Shown: positions 17,098 through 26,655, counted from the stretch's first letter. The stretch: 64,000 nucleotides of DNA from Saccharibacillus sacchari DSM 19268 (GCF_000585395.1 NZ_KK073875.1:657211-721210); one strand, 5' to 3'. Made by a program: numbers and translations. Notes: generated from the sequence alone by a model not told the origin.

Positions 17098-18195
17098 ATG
17101 AACGATCAACGTTGGAACAAAATCAGAAATCATATGGACGAACACAAGCTCGACTGCCTGCTGATCACGGAGCCGAAGCATGTAGGCTACCTGACCGGTT
17201 TTTTCTCGAATCCGCATGAACGTTTCCTCGGACTCGCCGTTCCGAAAAACGATGAGCCGTTCCTCGTCGTGCCTGCCTTGGATCTGGAAGCGGCCAAAGC
17301 CGCATCATCGGTATCCACAATCCGCACGCACAGCGATACCGATGATGCATATTCGCTGCTTCAAGGTTGGCTCGGCGGCGGAAAAGGCATCGTGGGAATC
17401 GAAAAAGACCATTTGTCCGTATCGCGTTTCGAACGTTTGAATGCGGTACTCGGCGCATCAAGCTACGCGGACGTCGGCGGCGTGCTGACTGCGCTTCGTG
17501 CCGCCAAAACGCCGGAAGAGATCGAGAAGCTGCGCCGCGCCGCACGCCTGATCGAAGCAGTTCTGACCGAAGGTTTGAAGCATGTGCGCGTAGGCGCGAC
17601 GGAGATCGAGATCGTGGCCGAGCTGGAGTACCAAATGAAAAAGCTGGGCGCGGAAGGTCCTTCTTTTGATACGATGGTGCTCACGGGCGACAAAACGGCT
17701 TTGCCGCACGGCAATCCGGGTAATCGCAAAATTCAATCCGGCGATATGCTGATGTTCGATATGGGCGTGTATTTGGACGGTTATGCTTCGGATATTACGC
17801 GCACTTTCGCGGTAGGCGAACGCCCAAGCGACGAGTCGGCCAAGATTTACGAAACGGTGTTGGCGGCGAATCTGGCGGCCATCGCGCAGATCCGTCCGGG
17901 CGTCACGCTGGCTTCGGTCGATGCGGCGGCGCGTGAAGTGATTACGGAAGCGGGTTACGGCCCGTACTTCATGCACCGTCTGGGTCATGGACTCGGCATG
18001 GACGTGCATGAATATCCGTCGGTACACGGAGCCAACGAAGAGCTGATTACCGAAGGCCTGTGCTTCACGGTAGAGCCGGGCGTATATGTCGCGGGCGAAT
18101 GCGGCGTGCGGATCGAGGACGATATTATCGTAACCGCGGACGGCGTCGACGTGCTGACCACGTTCCCGAAGGAACTCACGGTGATCGGCGGATAA
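17098..18195 (+). CDS. M24B family Xaa-Pro aminopeptidase/dipeptidase
   Basis: 365 aa. It hydrolyses Xaa-Pro bonds in the cytoplasm. The N-terminal creatinase-like domain (about 1-135) includes LLITEPKHVGYLTGF. The C-terminal pita-bread catalytic domain carries the metal ligands: two Asp in DMGVYLDGYASDITRTF, His in HRLGHGLGMDVHE, Glu in FTVEPGVYV and Glu in GVRIEDD. A ribosome binding site AGGAGTG precedes the ATG. The gene is monocistronic, with its own promoter and terminator. Confidence 0.93.
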   Translation: MNDQRWNKIRNHMDEHKLDCLLITEPKHVGYLTGFFSNPHERFLGLAVPKNDEPFLVVPALDLEAAKAASSVSTIRTHSDTDDAYSLLQGWLGGGKGIVGIEKDHLSVSRFERLNAVLGASSYADVGGVLTALRAAKTPEEIEKLRRAARLIEAVLTEGLKHVRVGATEIEIVAELEYQMKKLGAEGPSFDTMVLTGDKTALPHGNPGNRKIQSGDMLMFDMGVYLDGYASDITRTFAVGERPSDESAKIYETVLAANLAAIAQIRPGVTLASVDAAAREVITEAGYGPYFMHRLGHGLGMDVHEYPSVHGANEELITEGLCFTVEPGVYVAGECGVRIEDDIIVTADGVDVLTTFPKELTVIGG

Positions 18196-18213
18196 TTCTT
18201 TTTTCAAAAGCGC

Positions 18214-18253
18214 AAAAAAGCCAGTCTCCGATCGCTCGGGAACTGGCTTTTTG
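18214..18253 (+). terminator. Intrinsic terminator after the M24 peptidase gene
   Basis: AAAAAAGCCAGT pairs with ACTGGCTTTTT, symmetric A and T runs. It may also serve the converging minus-strand Dabb gene. Confidence 0.85.
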
Positions 18254-18282
18254 CGTATTCTCATATCTGATTCTTCTCGTTA

Positions 18283-18585
18283 TTACTCGTACTCGACCAG
18301 ATCGGTTTCTTGGAAGCTGCTTACTTTGGACTCCCAAATTTCGGCGACGTATTTCGCGTGTACCGGGTGAACGTTGTACGCTTCAAAAGCCGCTCGATCC
18401 GTGAAGTTCATCGAGAATCCGTAATCATGATCGTTTTTGGCGCTGACTTGGCGAAGCACCTTGAAATCTTGCACACCGGGAATAACGGCCAACAGCTCTT
18501 TGCTTTCCCGCAAAAAAGCTTCCGATTCCTCGTTATCCTTGCCCGCGTGCAGGGTGAACGTCACCATGTGGATGAATGCACTCAT
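18283..18585 (-). CDS. Dabb (stress-responsive A/B barrel) domain protein
   Basis: 100 aa, the size of one dimeric alpha/beta-barrel domain. Typical features are the N-terminal strand IHMVTFTLHAG, IPGVQDFKVLRQVS, DYGFSMNFTDRAAFEAYNVHP and VHAKYVAEIW. Members are cytoplasmic homodimers; some are stress-induced and some act as cyclases or monooxygenases. No specific role can be read here. Confidence 0.85.
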   Translation of the reverse strand: MSAFIHMVTFTLHAGKDNEESEAFLRESKELLAVIPGVQDFKVLRQVSAKNDHDYGFSMNFTDRAAFEAYNVHPVHAKYVAEIWESKVSSFQETDLVEYE

Positions 18586-18743
18586 TGACCAATTGCCTCC
18601 TTCGATCGATTAGATGGAATACTGACGCATCGCCGCGGCGATACGCGCATGTCTCCATTTTACCACAATCGACAGGGAAGCCCTACCGCTGTCGGCAAAT
18701 CGAATTCGTCAACCTGCATGAACACGAGACAAATCGCGAGTCT

Positions 18744-19466
18744 TTATTTGGATGCAATGGTCGGTAGACCCGAATCCGCTTCGACAGCAGGTACTTTGAA
18801 TCCACGCGCCCAATAGAGCACCGGCGTGCCGGCTGCGGTGAGAATAAATTTGAACAGATACGTCGAGATAAACAGTTGGATCCAGACGGAGAAGCCTCCA
18901 TATTCCGGTCCGGTGAACGCGATCGCGCAGAAGATCAACGTATCGATAAAGGAACTGACGACCCCGCTCCCGTTGTTGCGAATCCACAGTTGATTGGCCG
19001 AAGCGAAACGGCGGCGGATGCCGGCATACAGATAGACGTCGAGCAGTTGGCTGACCAGATAAGCCGTCAGGCTTCCGAGCGCCAATCTAGGCAGCAGACC
19101 GAACAAAGCTTGCAGCGGTTCTTGGGCAAAATCGACTTCCGACGGACGGAAAGCCAGAACCATTTGCATGATGACTGTAGTCATGATCAGCATAAAAAAG
19201 CCGAACCAAACGGCTTTGCGCGCGGCTTTGACGCCGTACCGTTCGTTGAGCAGATCGGTTGCCATATAGATGCTGACGTACATCGTATTGCCGAGCGTCA
19301 TGGTGATGCCGAGCATGTCGATCGTTTTGGCGACCTGAAGATTGGCGACGACCGTTGCGACGCCGACCCAGGCATACAGCCCTTTTTTGCCGAAAAACTT
19401 GAAACAGAGCAGGAAAAACGCAAAATTGACCAGGACGAAAAAGACGCCCCACGTGAAATTGAACAA
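18744..19466 (-). CDS. Queuosine precursor transporter (VUT/YhhQ family)
   Basis: 240 aa with about six membrane segments. Family blocks include FGKKGLYAWVGVATVVANLQ, MLGITMTLGNTMYVSIYMATDLLNERYG (split around residue 60-85) and LDVYLYAGIRRRF near the C-terminus. These proteins import preQ0/preQ1 for tRNA queuosine. TTG 19466 is the start; the ribosome binding site AGGGGG is 7 bases upstream and forms part of a preQ1-I riboswitch, which independently supports the substrate. Confidence 0.9.
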   Translation of the reverse strand: MFNFTWGVFFVLVNFAFFLLCFKFFGKKGLYAWVGVATVVANLQVAKTIDMLGITMTLGNTMYVSIYMATDLLNERYGVKAARKAVWFGFFMLIMTTVIMQMVLAFRPSEVDFAQEPLQALFGLLPRLALGSLTAYLVSQLLDVYLYAGIRRRFASANQLWIRNNGSGVVSSFIDTLIFCAIAFTGPEYGGFSVWIQLFISTYLFKFILTAAGTPVLYWARGFKVPAVEADSGLPTIASK

Positions 19467-19474
19467 GGTGAATC

Positions 19475-19513
19475 CCCCTAGTTTTGGTATCGCGGGATGG
19501 TTACGAACCGCGT
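19475..19513 (-). promoter_or_regulatory. preQ1-I riboswitch controlling the queuosine precursor transporter
   Basis: The minus strand reads CGCGG-TTC-N8-CCCGCG followed by ATACCAAAACTAGG and the GGGG of the ribosome binding site. This matches the known type I aptamer: stem P1, an invariant GGTTC, eight loop bases, CCC, the A-rich tail and a CTA that folds back. Spacing equals the B. subtilis queC aptamer. Because the 3' end of the pseudoknot overlaps the ribosome binding site, ligand should block translation of the transporter. Confidence 0.8.
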
Positions 19514-19587
19514 AATGGACGTTTTAGTCTACCATGAGGAAGAAGGTTTGGAAAGATTGGATTTTTTTTAACCGCCGAAAGATTGGG

Positions 19588-19700
19588 CTACGGGAGAAAT
19601 TCGTTCAAGGCGCTGTCTCACTCGGAAAAGTTGAATTGGATTTAAATAAGGAATTTTCCGAGTTCAAAGGCGCCTTTCACTGAATTTCTCCCTCCGCCCA
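19588..19700. repeat. Structured dispersed repeat family 1, copy 3
   Basis: Same orientation as copy 1. Outer stem GGGAGAAATTC/GAATTTCTCCC (19592-19602, 19682-19692); middle AGGCGC/GCGCCT (19608-19613, 19670-19675); inner CTCGGAAAA/TTTTCCGAG (19621-19629, 19654-19662). The loop again contains GAATTGGATTTAAATAAGG. Each stem differs from copy 1 by paired changes. It lies between the tcyP terminator and the preQ1 riboswitch. Confidence 0.85.
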
Positions 19701-19759
19701 ATCGGCTGGGGTAAAACAAAAAGGATTATATAAGGGCAAGGTTGTATGCCAACAACTGC

Positions 19760-19805
19760 AAAAAAGCAGGATCTGTATCCTTCCATACAGATCCTGCTTT
19801 TATTT
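19760..19805 (-). terminator. Strong intrinsic terminator after tcyP
   Basis: AAAAGCAGGATCTGTA pairs perfectly with TACAGATCCTGCTTTT, with A and T runs on the two sides; bidirectional in form. Confidence 0.9.
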
Positions 19806-19858
19806 AACCTCATCGTATGCAACTCATACTGTGCACACGGCTTTTCGCTTCATTCAGA

Positions 19859-21253
19859 TTAAGCTTGCGCGGTTTCGAGTTCCGGGGTGTCGTCGGAGTC
19901 GTAGACGTCTTTGTCGAGTTCGCCCGTGACTTTGCCGGTTACGACGCCTGCGACCATGGAGTCGTTGACGTTCAGGGCTGTACGGCCCATGTCGATCAGA
20001 GGCTCGACGGCGATCAGAAGGCCGGCGAGGGCTACAGGCAGGTTCATCGTAGACAGAACGATCAAGGCCGCGAACGTCGCGCCGCCGCCGACTCCGGCTA
20101 CGCCGAAGGAGCTGATCGCGACAACGCCGATCAAAGTGAGAATGAACGGCAGATCGATAGGCACGCCTGCTACCGGAGCGATCATGACAGCCAGCATGGC
20201 CGGATAGATGCCTGCGCAGCCGTTTTGGCCGATCGTGGCGCCGAAGCTTGCCGACAGGTTGGCTACGCCTTCGGATACGCCGAGTTTTTTACGCTGCGTT
20301 TCGATGTTCAAAGGAATCGTGGCTGCGCTCGAACGCGACGTGAAAGCGAACACGAGCGGAGACACGACTTTTTTCAGATAGGTTACCGGATTCAGGCCGA
20401 AGGCCAACAGGATCACCAAATGAATGATGAACATGACGATCAGAGCCACATAGGACGCGATGACGAATTCGCCGAGACGAATGATTCCGGCCGGCTCGGT
20501 CGTTGCCATCATTTTGGCAATCAACGCCAGGATGCCGTACGGCGTAATTCGCAGAATCATCGTCACGATCCGCATGACGATGCCATGTACGGCATTGACG
20601 ATACCGCGGAACGTCTCGGCTTGCTGCGCGTTTTTGCGATCGAGACTCAGCACCGCCAGTCCGATAAAGGCCGAGAAAATGACCACCGCCAGCGTCGACG
20701 AAGGACGGGCGCCCGTCATGTCTTCGAACGGGTTCGTCGGGATAAAGGACAGGATTTGTTGCGGCAGCGTCAGACCTTCGACGTCGCCCAGACGGGATTC
20801 CAAAGCTTCGCCGCGAGCTTGTTCCGCTTCGCCGTTCAACAGATCATTCGCATTCAAGCCGAATGCCGTTGCCGAAGCGATACCGACTGCCGCGGCGATC
20901 GCCGTCGTCAACACGAGGGTAAGCAGGACGGATACGCTGATCTTGCCGAGCTTTTTTCCGCCTTTGATATTCATGATTGCCGTAATGATCGAGACCATGA
21001 CGAGCGGGATTACGATCATTTGAAGCAGACGGACGTATCCGCTTCCGAGCAGACTGTACCAATCCATGGACTTGGAAACGACTTCCGAGTCGGCGGCATA
21101 AATCCATTGCAGCGCGATGCCCAGCAAAATGCCCAGGCCAAGTGCCGTAAACACGCGTTTGCTGAACGAGACATGGCGCTTTTGCATCACATAGAGCAAA
21201 AAGGCCAAGCCGGCCAAAACGGCGATGTTTAAAATGACGAAAAAGGTTTCCAA
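19859..21253 (-). CDS. tcyP: L-cystine:cation symporter, TcyP-like (DAACS family)
   Basis: 464 aa with the dicarboxylate/amino acid:cation symporter fold. The N-terminus (LLYVMQKRHVSFSKRVFTAL, LGSGYVRLLQMIVIPLVMVS) closely resembles B. subtilis TcyP. Later blocks are AFTSRSSAATIPLNIETQRK, FGATIGQNGCAGIYPAMLAV and FGVAGVGGGATFAALIVLS. TcyP takes up cystine as a sulfur source. No riboswitch was seen upstream; the upstream region has a long palindrome. Confidence 0.9.
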   Translation of the reverse strand: METFFVILNIAVLAGLAFLLYVMQKRHVSFSKRVFTALGLGILLGIALQWIYAADSEVVSKSMDWYSLLGSGYVRLLQMIVIPLVMVSIITAIMNIKGGKKLGKISVSVLLTLVLTTAIAAAVGIASATAFGLNANDLLNGEAEQARGEALESRLGDVEGLTLPQQILSFIPTNPFEDMTGARPSSTLAVVIFSAFIGLAVLSLDRKNAQQAETFRGIVNAVHGIVMRIVTMILRITPYGILALIAKMMATTEPAGIIRLGEFVIASYVALIVMFIIHLVILLAFGLNPVTYLKKVVSPLVFAFTSRSSAATIPLNIETQRKKLGVSEGVANLSASFGATIGQNGCAGIYPAMLAVMIAPVAGVPIDLPFILTLIGVVAISSFGVAGVGGGATFAALIVLSTMNLPVALAGLLIAVEPLIDMGRTALNVNDSMVAGVVTGKVTGELDKDVYDSDDTPELETAQA

Positions 21254-21302
21254 AATTTACTCCCTCTTTTCTCTTTGTTTTTCGAACAGTGGTCAACCTA
21301 AT

Positions 21303-21401
21303 ACGTTGTCAATTCTTAATCAGAGTTTATATTCGACTGAAATGCACGCGCTTTAGGTGCGTTTCAGTCGAATATAAATTTACTTTTAGCGTTGACAAGG
21401 T
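21303..21401. repeat. Long nested palindrome upstream of tcyP
   Basis: The inner perfect 17-bp arms are TTTATATTCGACTGAAA (21326-21342) and TTTCAGTCGAATATAAA (21362-21378). The stem extends through GCAC/GTGC around a short loop. The outer arms are TTGTCAA (21306-21312) and TTGACAA (21392-21398). It lies in the 555-base gap between the divergent tcyP and chemotaxis receptor genes. No T run follows, so it may be a miniature transposable element or a transcribed structure. Nothing else was recognised in this gap. Confidence 0.7.
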
Positions 21402-21808
21402 ACTAATACTTTGGTTAATCTGCCTGCCCCATGATATGTAAGGCTTTTTTAAATTCGTGAATCATAATACCATTATTCCGATCATTTTGATAGACTTATT
21501 TTTTGAATTTATAATCGGTTTCGGTAAATGTCGGAAAATCAACGAAAATATTCGTAAATTAATAAAAGAGCTTACATGAATCTGGTCAAATTTGGCTATA
21601 TTCATGTATGATATGGATTAGCCAAGCATAACTTCCGAACGTTCCACCTGCTTTTTTCATTCTTCGGCCCTATTTCGCTTCACGTTGTCACGAACTTTGG
21701 TCCCGGTTTCTCTCTTACATAACAGTAATACCCGGTTCCGTTCGAACGTAAGCCAAGCGCCACGTTCAGGATTGCATTTTGCTTTTCATAACGAAGGGAG
21801 AGCCTATT

Positions 21809-23497
21809 ATGTTAAACCGTTCCATCAGCCGCAAAATCATTGTTTTGTCTGGAGCCATTATCCTTGTCGCGAGCCTGCTGCTGTGCGGGAGTTTTTTCGT
21901 CATATTCAATAATACCCTGCACAGCCGAATCATACCGGAATTCAGCAAAACGATGGATCTCAGCGTTTCCGAGATTCAAAGCGGGGTCGATCCGACCCAA
22001 GCCGGCATGGCTGCCAAAGCCAATGCGGCCGCGTCGATGAAAATGCAAACGTATCTGAATGATTCGGCGGCGGAATATCGTCTCGACAACGTCTACATCT
22101 TGAATGTTCAAGACAACGAAGCTACGGTCGTACTCGCGAGCAAGGGAGCCGCGATCAAAACCGGGGACAAACTGCCTGTCAATCCGCAGATGCAGCAAGC
22201 GCTCAAAAGCACGAAAGAAGCTGTAGTCACGCCGCTGAATCAAAATAACGGCAAGGCTCAGCTTGAAGGTTACCTGGCTATATCCGGGAGCACCATGCTT
22301 GTAGCGGGCACGATGGATGCCACGTTCGTGACTGAAGTGACTCAAGCCATTCTGTGGACCAGCGTCGCAATCACGATCGTGGTTATCATCATCGGCGCAC
22401 TCGTTGCAGCAGCGGTTAGCCGTCAGATGACGAAGCCGCTCGGCCGACTGGTCAAGCATGCGCGCCTCGTGGCCGAAGGCGATCTTCAGGAAAATATCGA
22501 AGTGAAAGGCCGCGACGAAATCGCCCAACTGGCTTCGGCTTTCCAACAGATGACCAGCAATCTTCGCGGCATGATCGGCCAAGTGCTTGAAGCGACGGAT
22601 CGGGTTAAAAGCGATTCGCTCGAATTGTCGCGCGGAATCGGGTTGCTGTACGAAATCGGGGGCCAAACTTCTTCGTCGGCAGTCGAAATTGCGCAAAACA
22701 GCGAATCTGTAGCCGCCAGCGCTGCTGAAAACGCCAAAGCAATGGAAGAGATCAGCGGCGGTATTCAACATATCGCCGAGTCCGCTGCCGAAGTCAATGA
22801 ACAGATCGCCCGCGCTTCCGAGCAGGCGGTATCCGGCAACATGCTGGCCCAGCAAGCCGTAGGTCAAATGAACCGCGTTCAAGAGATTACGATTGAAGCC
22901 CGTTCGTACATCGAAACGATGGGTACGCGCTCCGACGAAATCACGGAAGTGCTTCAAGCCATCACCAGCATCTCCAAGCAAATTCAAATGTTGTCGCTGA
23001 ATGCTTCGATCGAAGCAGCGCGTGCCGGCGAGCATGGGCGAGGCTTCGCCGTAGTCGCCGATGAAGTGCGCAAGCTATCGGATCAGTCACGTGAAGCAAC
23101 GGGGCAGATCGAACACTCATTATCCGCATTGCGCGAAAATTCCGAACGTTCGGTCGAGGCGATCGGTGCGGTACATCACGAGATCATGTCCGGCGCAGAA
23201 GCGGTACGCAGTGCCGGAGGCGCATTCGATGAATTGATGAGTCTGATGCAGCAATTCAACCAATCCGTGCAGGAAGTATCGGCTTCGACCGAACAGGTCT
23301 CCGCCGGCAGTCAGCAGGTCACGGCCTCCGTGGAAGAAACAGCCCGGATTACCGAACGCGTGCAGATCCGCGTACTGGAAGTATCCGAAGGCAGCACGCG
23401 CCAAGTCGAAGAAATGGAAAACTATGCGCGTACCGTAGGCGAACTTACGCATCAGGCAGACGAGTTGCAAGAAACGGTCAGACGCTTTAAAATCTGA
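21809..23497 (+). CDS. Methyl-accepting chemotaxis protein
   Basis: 562 aa. TM1 is about residues 10-33 ([20 protein letters not shown]). An extracellular sensor of about 150 aa follows (single Cache-like size), then TM2 at about 187-208, a HAMP domain ([20 protein letters not shown]) and the cytoplasmic signalling coiled coil. The hairpin tip is [20 protein letters not shown] then [15 protein letters not shown] 21809 is chosen because AAGGGAGAG sits 6 bases before it; an in-frame TTG at 21779 has none. The ligand is unknown. It should signal through CheA/CheW encoded elsewhere. Confidence 0.92.
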   Translation: MLNRSISRKIIVLSGAIILVASLLLCGSFFVIFNNTLHSRIIPEFSKTMDLSVSEIQSGVDPTQAGMAAKANAAASMKMQTYLNDSAAEYRLDNVYILNVQDNEATVVLASKGAAIKTGDKLPVNPQMQQALKSTKEAVVTPLNQNNGKAQLEGYLAISGSTMLVAGTMDATFVTEVTQAILWTSVAITIVVIIIGALVAAAVSRQMTKPLGRLVKHARLVAEGDLQENIEVKGRDEIAQLASAFQQMTSNLRGMIGQVLEATDRVKSDSLELSRGIGLLYEIGGQTSSSAVEIAQNSESVAASAAENAKAMEEISGGIQHIAESAAEVNEQIARASEQAVSGNMLAQQAVGQMNRVQEITIEARSYIETMGTRSDEITEVLQAITSISKQIQMLSLNASIEAARAGEHGRGFAVVADEVRKLSDQSREATGQIEHSLSALRENSERSVEAIGAVHHEIMSGAEAVRSAGGAFDELMSLMQQFNQSVQEVSASTEQVSAGSQQVTASVEETARITERVQIRVLEVSEGSTRQVEEMENYARTVGELTHQADELQETVRRFKI

Positions 23498-23553
23498 CCG
23501 TTCGATCATAATATCCTTCATGAATGTACCTATCGTATTGGATATCGCATAAC

Positions 23554-23586
23554 AAAAAGCCGGGGAAAGGGAGCCCCGGCTTTTTG
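23554..23586 (+). terminator. Intrinsic terminator after the chemotaxis receptor gene
   Basis: AAAAAGCCGGGG pairs with CCCCGGCTTTTT around an 8-base loop; it can also stop the converging btu operon. Confidence 0.88.
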
Positions 23587-23630
23587 TTATTCCGAATAAT
23601 AGGGACATGGCATAGACTAGACGCAGGCGC

Positions 23631-24506
23631 TTACTTGGGGTAGCGGCGAGGATCGGAACGGGCACGAAACAACATCTGCGGTGCCCCGATCTCCTCATGC
23701 ACGACTCGGATCGGCGGCATCACCTCGTACAAGGCGCCGACAACTTCAGGCGTCAGCACTTCTTCGGGCGTGCCTTCCGCTGCATGCCTGCCCTCGCGAA
23801 GCAATAACAATCGCTGCGCATACTGCGAGGCCAAATTCAGGTCATGCAGCACGGCGACGACAGTCAGTCCTTCTTCTGCCCGCCATTCCTGTACCAACTC
23901 CATAATATCCAGTTGATAATGAATATCCAGATATGCGGTCGGCTCATCCAACAGCAATATTTTGGGCTGCTGCGCCATAACCTGACCGATCGCTACCCGT
24001 TGACGCTGCCCTCCGCTCAATTCGTCCAGACGACGCGACAATAACCCGGTCAATGCAAGCCGTTCCGCAATACGCATCAACAGCTCCTTCGCAGCCGCCG
24101 AATCCGGTTCGCGTCCAAAACGGTTCCGGTAAGGAAAACGTCCCATTTCTAGCGCATCCCGAACCGTGATACCAAGCGGCGGAAGTCCCTCTTGAGGCAG
24201 CACGGCCAATTCGCGGGCCAACTCCCGTCGAGTATATTCCGGCAAAAGTCGTCCATGTACCATGACGCTGCCTGCCGAAGCACGCTCTGCCCCCGAAATC
24301 AGCCCCAGCAAACTGGATTTCCCGCTTCCGTTAGGCCCCAGCACCCCCCAAAACTCCCCGGGCTGAACAATCCAGCTCAACGGTTCAATAGCTTGATGTC
24401 CGTCGTAGGCGCAAGCTGCTCCATGCAGCGCAATGACAGGCGAAGCTTCAGTTGAAGGCGCGTTCTGCCGCTGACGACGCTTCCCTATTTTTTTCATCCA
24501 GTCCAT
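23631..24506 (-). CDS. btuD: Cobalamin-type ABC transporter ATP-binding protein
   Basis: 291 aa. Fe/B12-class ABC ATPase: Walker A GPNGSGKSS, Q-loop LPQEGLPPLG, signature LSGGQRQR, Walker B ILLLDEPTAYLDIHYQ and H-loop VLHDLNLASQYAQR. The start at ATG 24506 follows GGGAGGAAG and overlaps the end of the permease gene by 13 bases. It is the third gene of the btuF-btuC-btuD order and lies under the cobalamin riboswitch, which supports B12 rather than siderophore uptake. Confidence 0.88.
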   Translation of the reverse strand: MDWMKKIGKRRQRQNAPSTEASPVIALHGAACAYDGHQAIEPLSWIVQPGEFWGVLGPNGSGKSSLLGLISGAERASAGSVMVHGRLLPEYTRRELARELAVLPQEGLPPLGITVRDALEMGRFPYRNRFGREPDSAAAKELLMRIAERLALTGLLSRRLDELSGGQRQRVAIGQVMAQQPKILLLDEPTAYLDIHYQLDIMELVQEWRAEEGLTVVAVLHDLNLASQYAQRLLLLREGRHAAEGTPEEVLTPEVVGALYEVMPPIRVVHEEIGAPQMLFRARSDPRRYPK

Positions 24507-25549
24507 GATCCGCTTCCTCCCTTCCCGCGCTTGCTTCGTTGCAGCAATAACGCAAAGAACGGCGCTCCGGCAAAAGCCGTAATTACGCCAAGCGGGATTT
24601 CCGTCCCCCCAAATAGGGAGCGAGCCAGCGTATCCGCCCACATCAGGAACAAGGCTCCGCCCAGTGCAGACAAGGGAACAAGCAGTCTATAATCGGGTCC
24701 GGCAATCAATCGAAGCATATGCGGAACGATCAACCCGACGAAACCGATGACGCCCGATACGGATACCGCCGCAGCCGTGACGAGCGTAGCCACCAGCAAT
24801 ACCGTCATTTTGGTTCGTTCCGTGTTCAAGCCCAATTGCCCGGCGCGACGCTCTCCCAAAGCGAAAAGATTCATAGCCCCCGCGTTTGCCCACAAGAATA
24901 CTCCGCCGATCAGCACATAGGGCAACAACACCAATGAATAACCCCAACCTCTAAGGTTCAAGCTGCCCATCGTCCAAAACAAAATTTCGTTAACCGGGCG
25001 ATCCGACAGGGCCGACAGAAAGGTCACGATTGCGCCGAGAAAAGATTGCATGACTACGCCGGCCAAAAGCAATCCGTAAATCGGCAGCTTCCCCCGGTCC
25101 CTGGCTAGCGCCAACACGACGGTCAGCGTCAACGCTCCAGTGACGAATGCGGTCAAAGGCAATGTCCACTGCCCGATCCAAGCTGTTCGCAGACCAAAAA
25201 AGATAATCAATGCCGCACCCAGCGAAGATCCCGAAGAGACGCCCAACGTAAAAGGATCGGCAAGCGGATTCCGCAGCACGCCCTGAAAAGCAGCTCCGGC
25301 TACCGCCAACGCCGCGCCGACCAACGCTGCCAGCACGATACGCGGCAGCCTGACTTTTAACACGATCTGCGCTTCTCCCGCATCCCAGATCTGAGGAAAC
25401 CATTTCCCGACTCCGGGCAGTTCATGCATCAGAATGGCAAAAATCCGCCCGGCAGGCAGCTCTACCGATCCGATCCGAAGCGTGAGCACCAGACTGACGA
25501 GGAGCAGCAACACTCCCGCTCCTCCGTAACCGCCCAGTCTGCGAGTCAT
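24494..25549 (-). CDS. btuC: Cobalamin-type ABC transporter permease (FecCD/BtuC family)
   Basis: 351 aa with about ten membrane segments. FecCD motifs are present: LPRIVLAALVGAALAVAGAA, FQGVLRNPLADPFTLGVSSG, WTMGSLNLRGW and GFVGLIVPHMLRLIAGPDY, followed by LGVITAFAGAPFFALLLQR. It forms the homodimeric channel of the B12 importer. Its start overlaps the binding-protein stop by 4 bases. Confidence 0.9.
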   Translation of the reverse strand: MTRRLGGYGGAGVLLLLVSLVLTLRIGSVELPAGRIFAILMHELPGVGKWFPQIWDAGEAQIVLKVRLPRIVLAALVGAALAVAGAAFQGVLRNPLADPFTLGVSSGSSLGAALIIFFGLRTAWIGQWTLPLTAFVTGALTLTVVLALARDRGKLPIYGLLLAGVVMQSFLGAIVTFLSALSDRPVNEILFWTMGSLNLRGWGYSLVLLPYVLIGGVFLWANAGAMNLFALGERRAGQLGLNTERTKMTVLLVATLVTAAAVSVSGVIGFVGLIVPHMLRLIAGPDYRLLVPLSALGGALFLMWADTLARSLFGGTEIPLGVITAFAGAPFFALLLQRSKRGKGGSGSWTG

Positions 25550-26655
25550 TGCAACGTGTCAGGGTAGATCGCGCCAAACACCTCGACCAACCCTTCCGAC
25601 AACCGCGGACCCGGACGGCTGACCAAATTATCGTCGATCGCGAACAACTGGTTCTTTTTCACGGCCTCGATCGCTGCCCAACCGCTGCGATCCTTGATCG
25701 TCTGCGGATCAACGGACAATTGGCTGTACAAGATCACGTCCGGATTGGCCTGAATGATCGCTTCCGCGTCCACTTCGCTCCATCCTGTCGTTGCATTCGC
25801 TGCGTTGACCGCCCCGGAAGTAGCGATCAGCTCATCCATGAACTCCCCTTTGCCGACGGTCCAGCCCGGCGAAAATTCCAGGTATGCCGTTTTGCGGTCC
25901 GCTTCGTCGATCGAAGCCGCTGCGGTACGAACCTTTTCGATATCGGCACGCATTTTGTCCGTTACGTCTTTCGCTTCCGTTTGCCGATCCGTAATCTCGC
26001 CGTATGTCGTCACGTCGCCGATCACGTCTTCCAGCGTATCCGGATTGAATTTGAACACGTTCAGCCCCAAACCTCGCAGAGACTCGACTGTCGCATCGTC
26101 CGTGACGTCGGCGACGAATACGATATCCGGCTGCGCCGCAACGATCGCTTCCGTATTCAGTTCAAACCCGCCCATCTTCGGCTTGGACTTGGCGGCTTCC
26201 GGGTAGTCGTCGTTATCCGATACGCCCACGATCTGCTCATCCAATCCCAATGCGAACAAAGCTTCCGTCTCCGACGGCGCCAGCGAGACGATCTTGGCAG
26301 GAGCGGCGTCAAACGTCACCTCGGTTCCGGTCGCATCGGTTAACGTCAACGGATAAACGGTTTGGCTGGCAGCTTCGACGGATTCCGTCGTGTCAACCGC
26401 CTCTGCCGGAGCCTGTTCGGCAGTTTGCGTTTCGACTTCGGTCGGCTCCGGAGCCACGACCGATTGGCTTTGTCCGCATGCCGCAAGACTCAATGTCAGC
26501 AGCAAAGCTGCCGTGCCCGTCAACAGCGTTCGGCCGAATGGTGACGCCGATGCCCTATGTTTGCCGGCATGCAAATTTCCGGCCTGTACGGGATCTGCTT
26601 TTTCCGGCCCTGCAACTTCGTTTCCGTTTTCTTCTACACTCGTCTTCATCTTCAC
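25546..26655 (-). CDS. btuF: Cobalamin-type substrate-binding lipoprotein
   Basis: 369 aa. An unusually long N-terminal stretch of about 40 polar residues precedes the hydrophobic signal (LLTGTAALLLTLSLAACG), with the lipobox Cys at about residue 60. A Glu/Thr/Ala-rich linker follows. The two-lobed TroA/BtuF fold has PAKIVSLAPSETEALFALGL, VGVSDNDDYPEAAKSKP and NPDVILYSQ. A GTG (26655) and an ATG (26649) both fit the AGGGGG ribosome binding site. The riboswitch upstream makes vitamin B12 the likely ligand. Confidence 0.88.
   Translation of the reverse strand: MKMKTSVEENGNEVAGPEKADPVQAGNLHAGKHRASASPFGRTLLTGTAALLLTLSLAACGQSQSVVAPEPTEVETQTAEQAPAEAVDTTESVEAASQTVYPLTLTDATGTEVTFDAAPAKIVSLAPSETEALFALGLDEQIVGVSDNDDYPEAAKSKPKMGGFELNTEAIVAAQPDIVFVADVTDDATVESLRGLGLNVFKFNPDTLEDVIGDVTTYGEITDRQTEAKDVTDKMRADIEKVRTAAASIDEADRKTAYLEFSPGWTVGKGEFMDELIATSGAVNAANATTGWSEVDAEAIIQANPDVILYSQLSVDPQTIKDRSGWAAIEAVKKNQLFAIDDNLVSRPGPRLSEGLVEVFGAIYPDTLQ

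Noticed and set aside
19817..21232. A 471-codon open frame opposite tcyP, and a similar 442-codon one opposite the AAA+ gene (13853-15181)
   Set aside because: Both are antisense shadows with low-complexity Arg/Asp/Gln translations and no start signals.
21254..21808. S-box or cysteine-responsive riboswitch in front of tcyP
   Set aside because: The conserved SAM-I core was not seen; only a simple nested palindrome is present.
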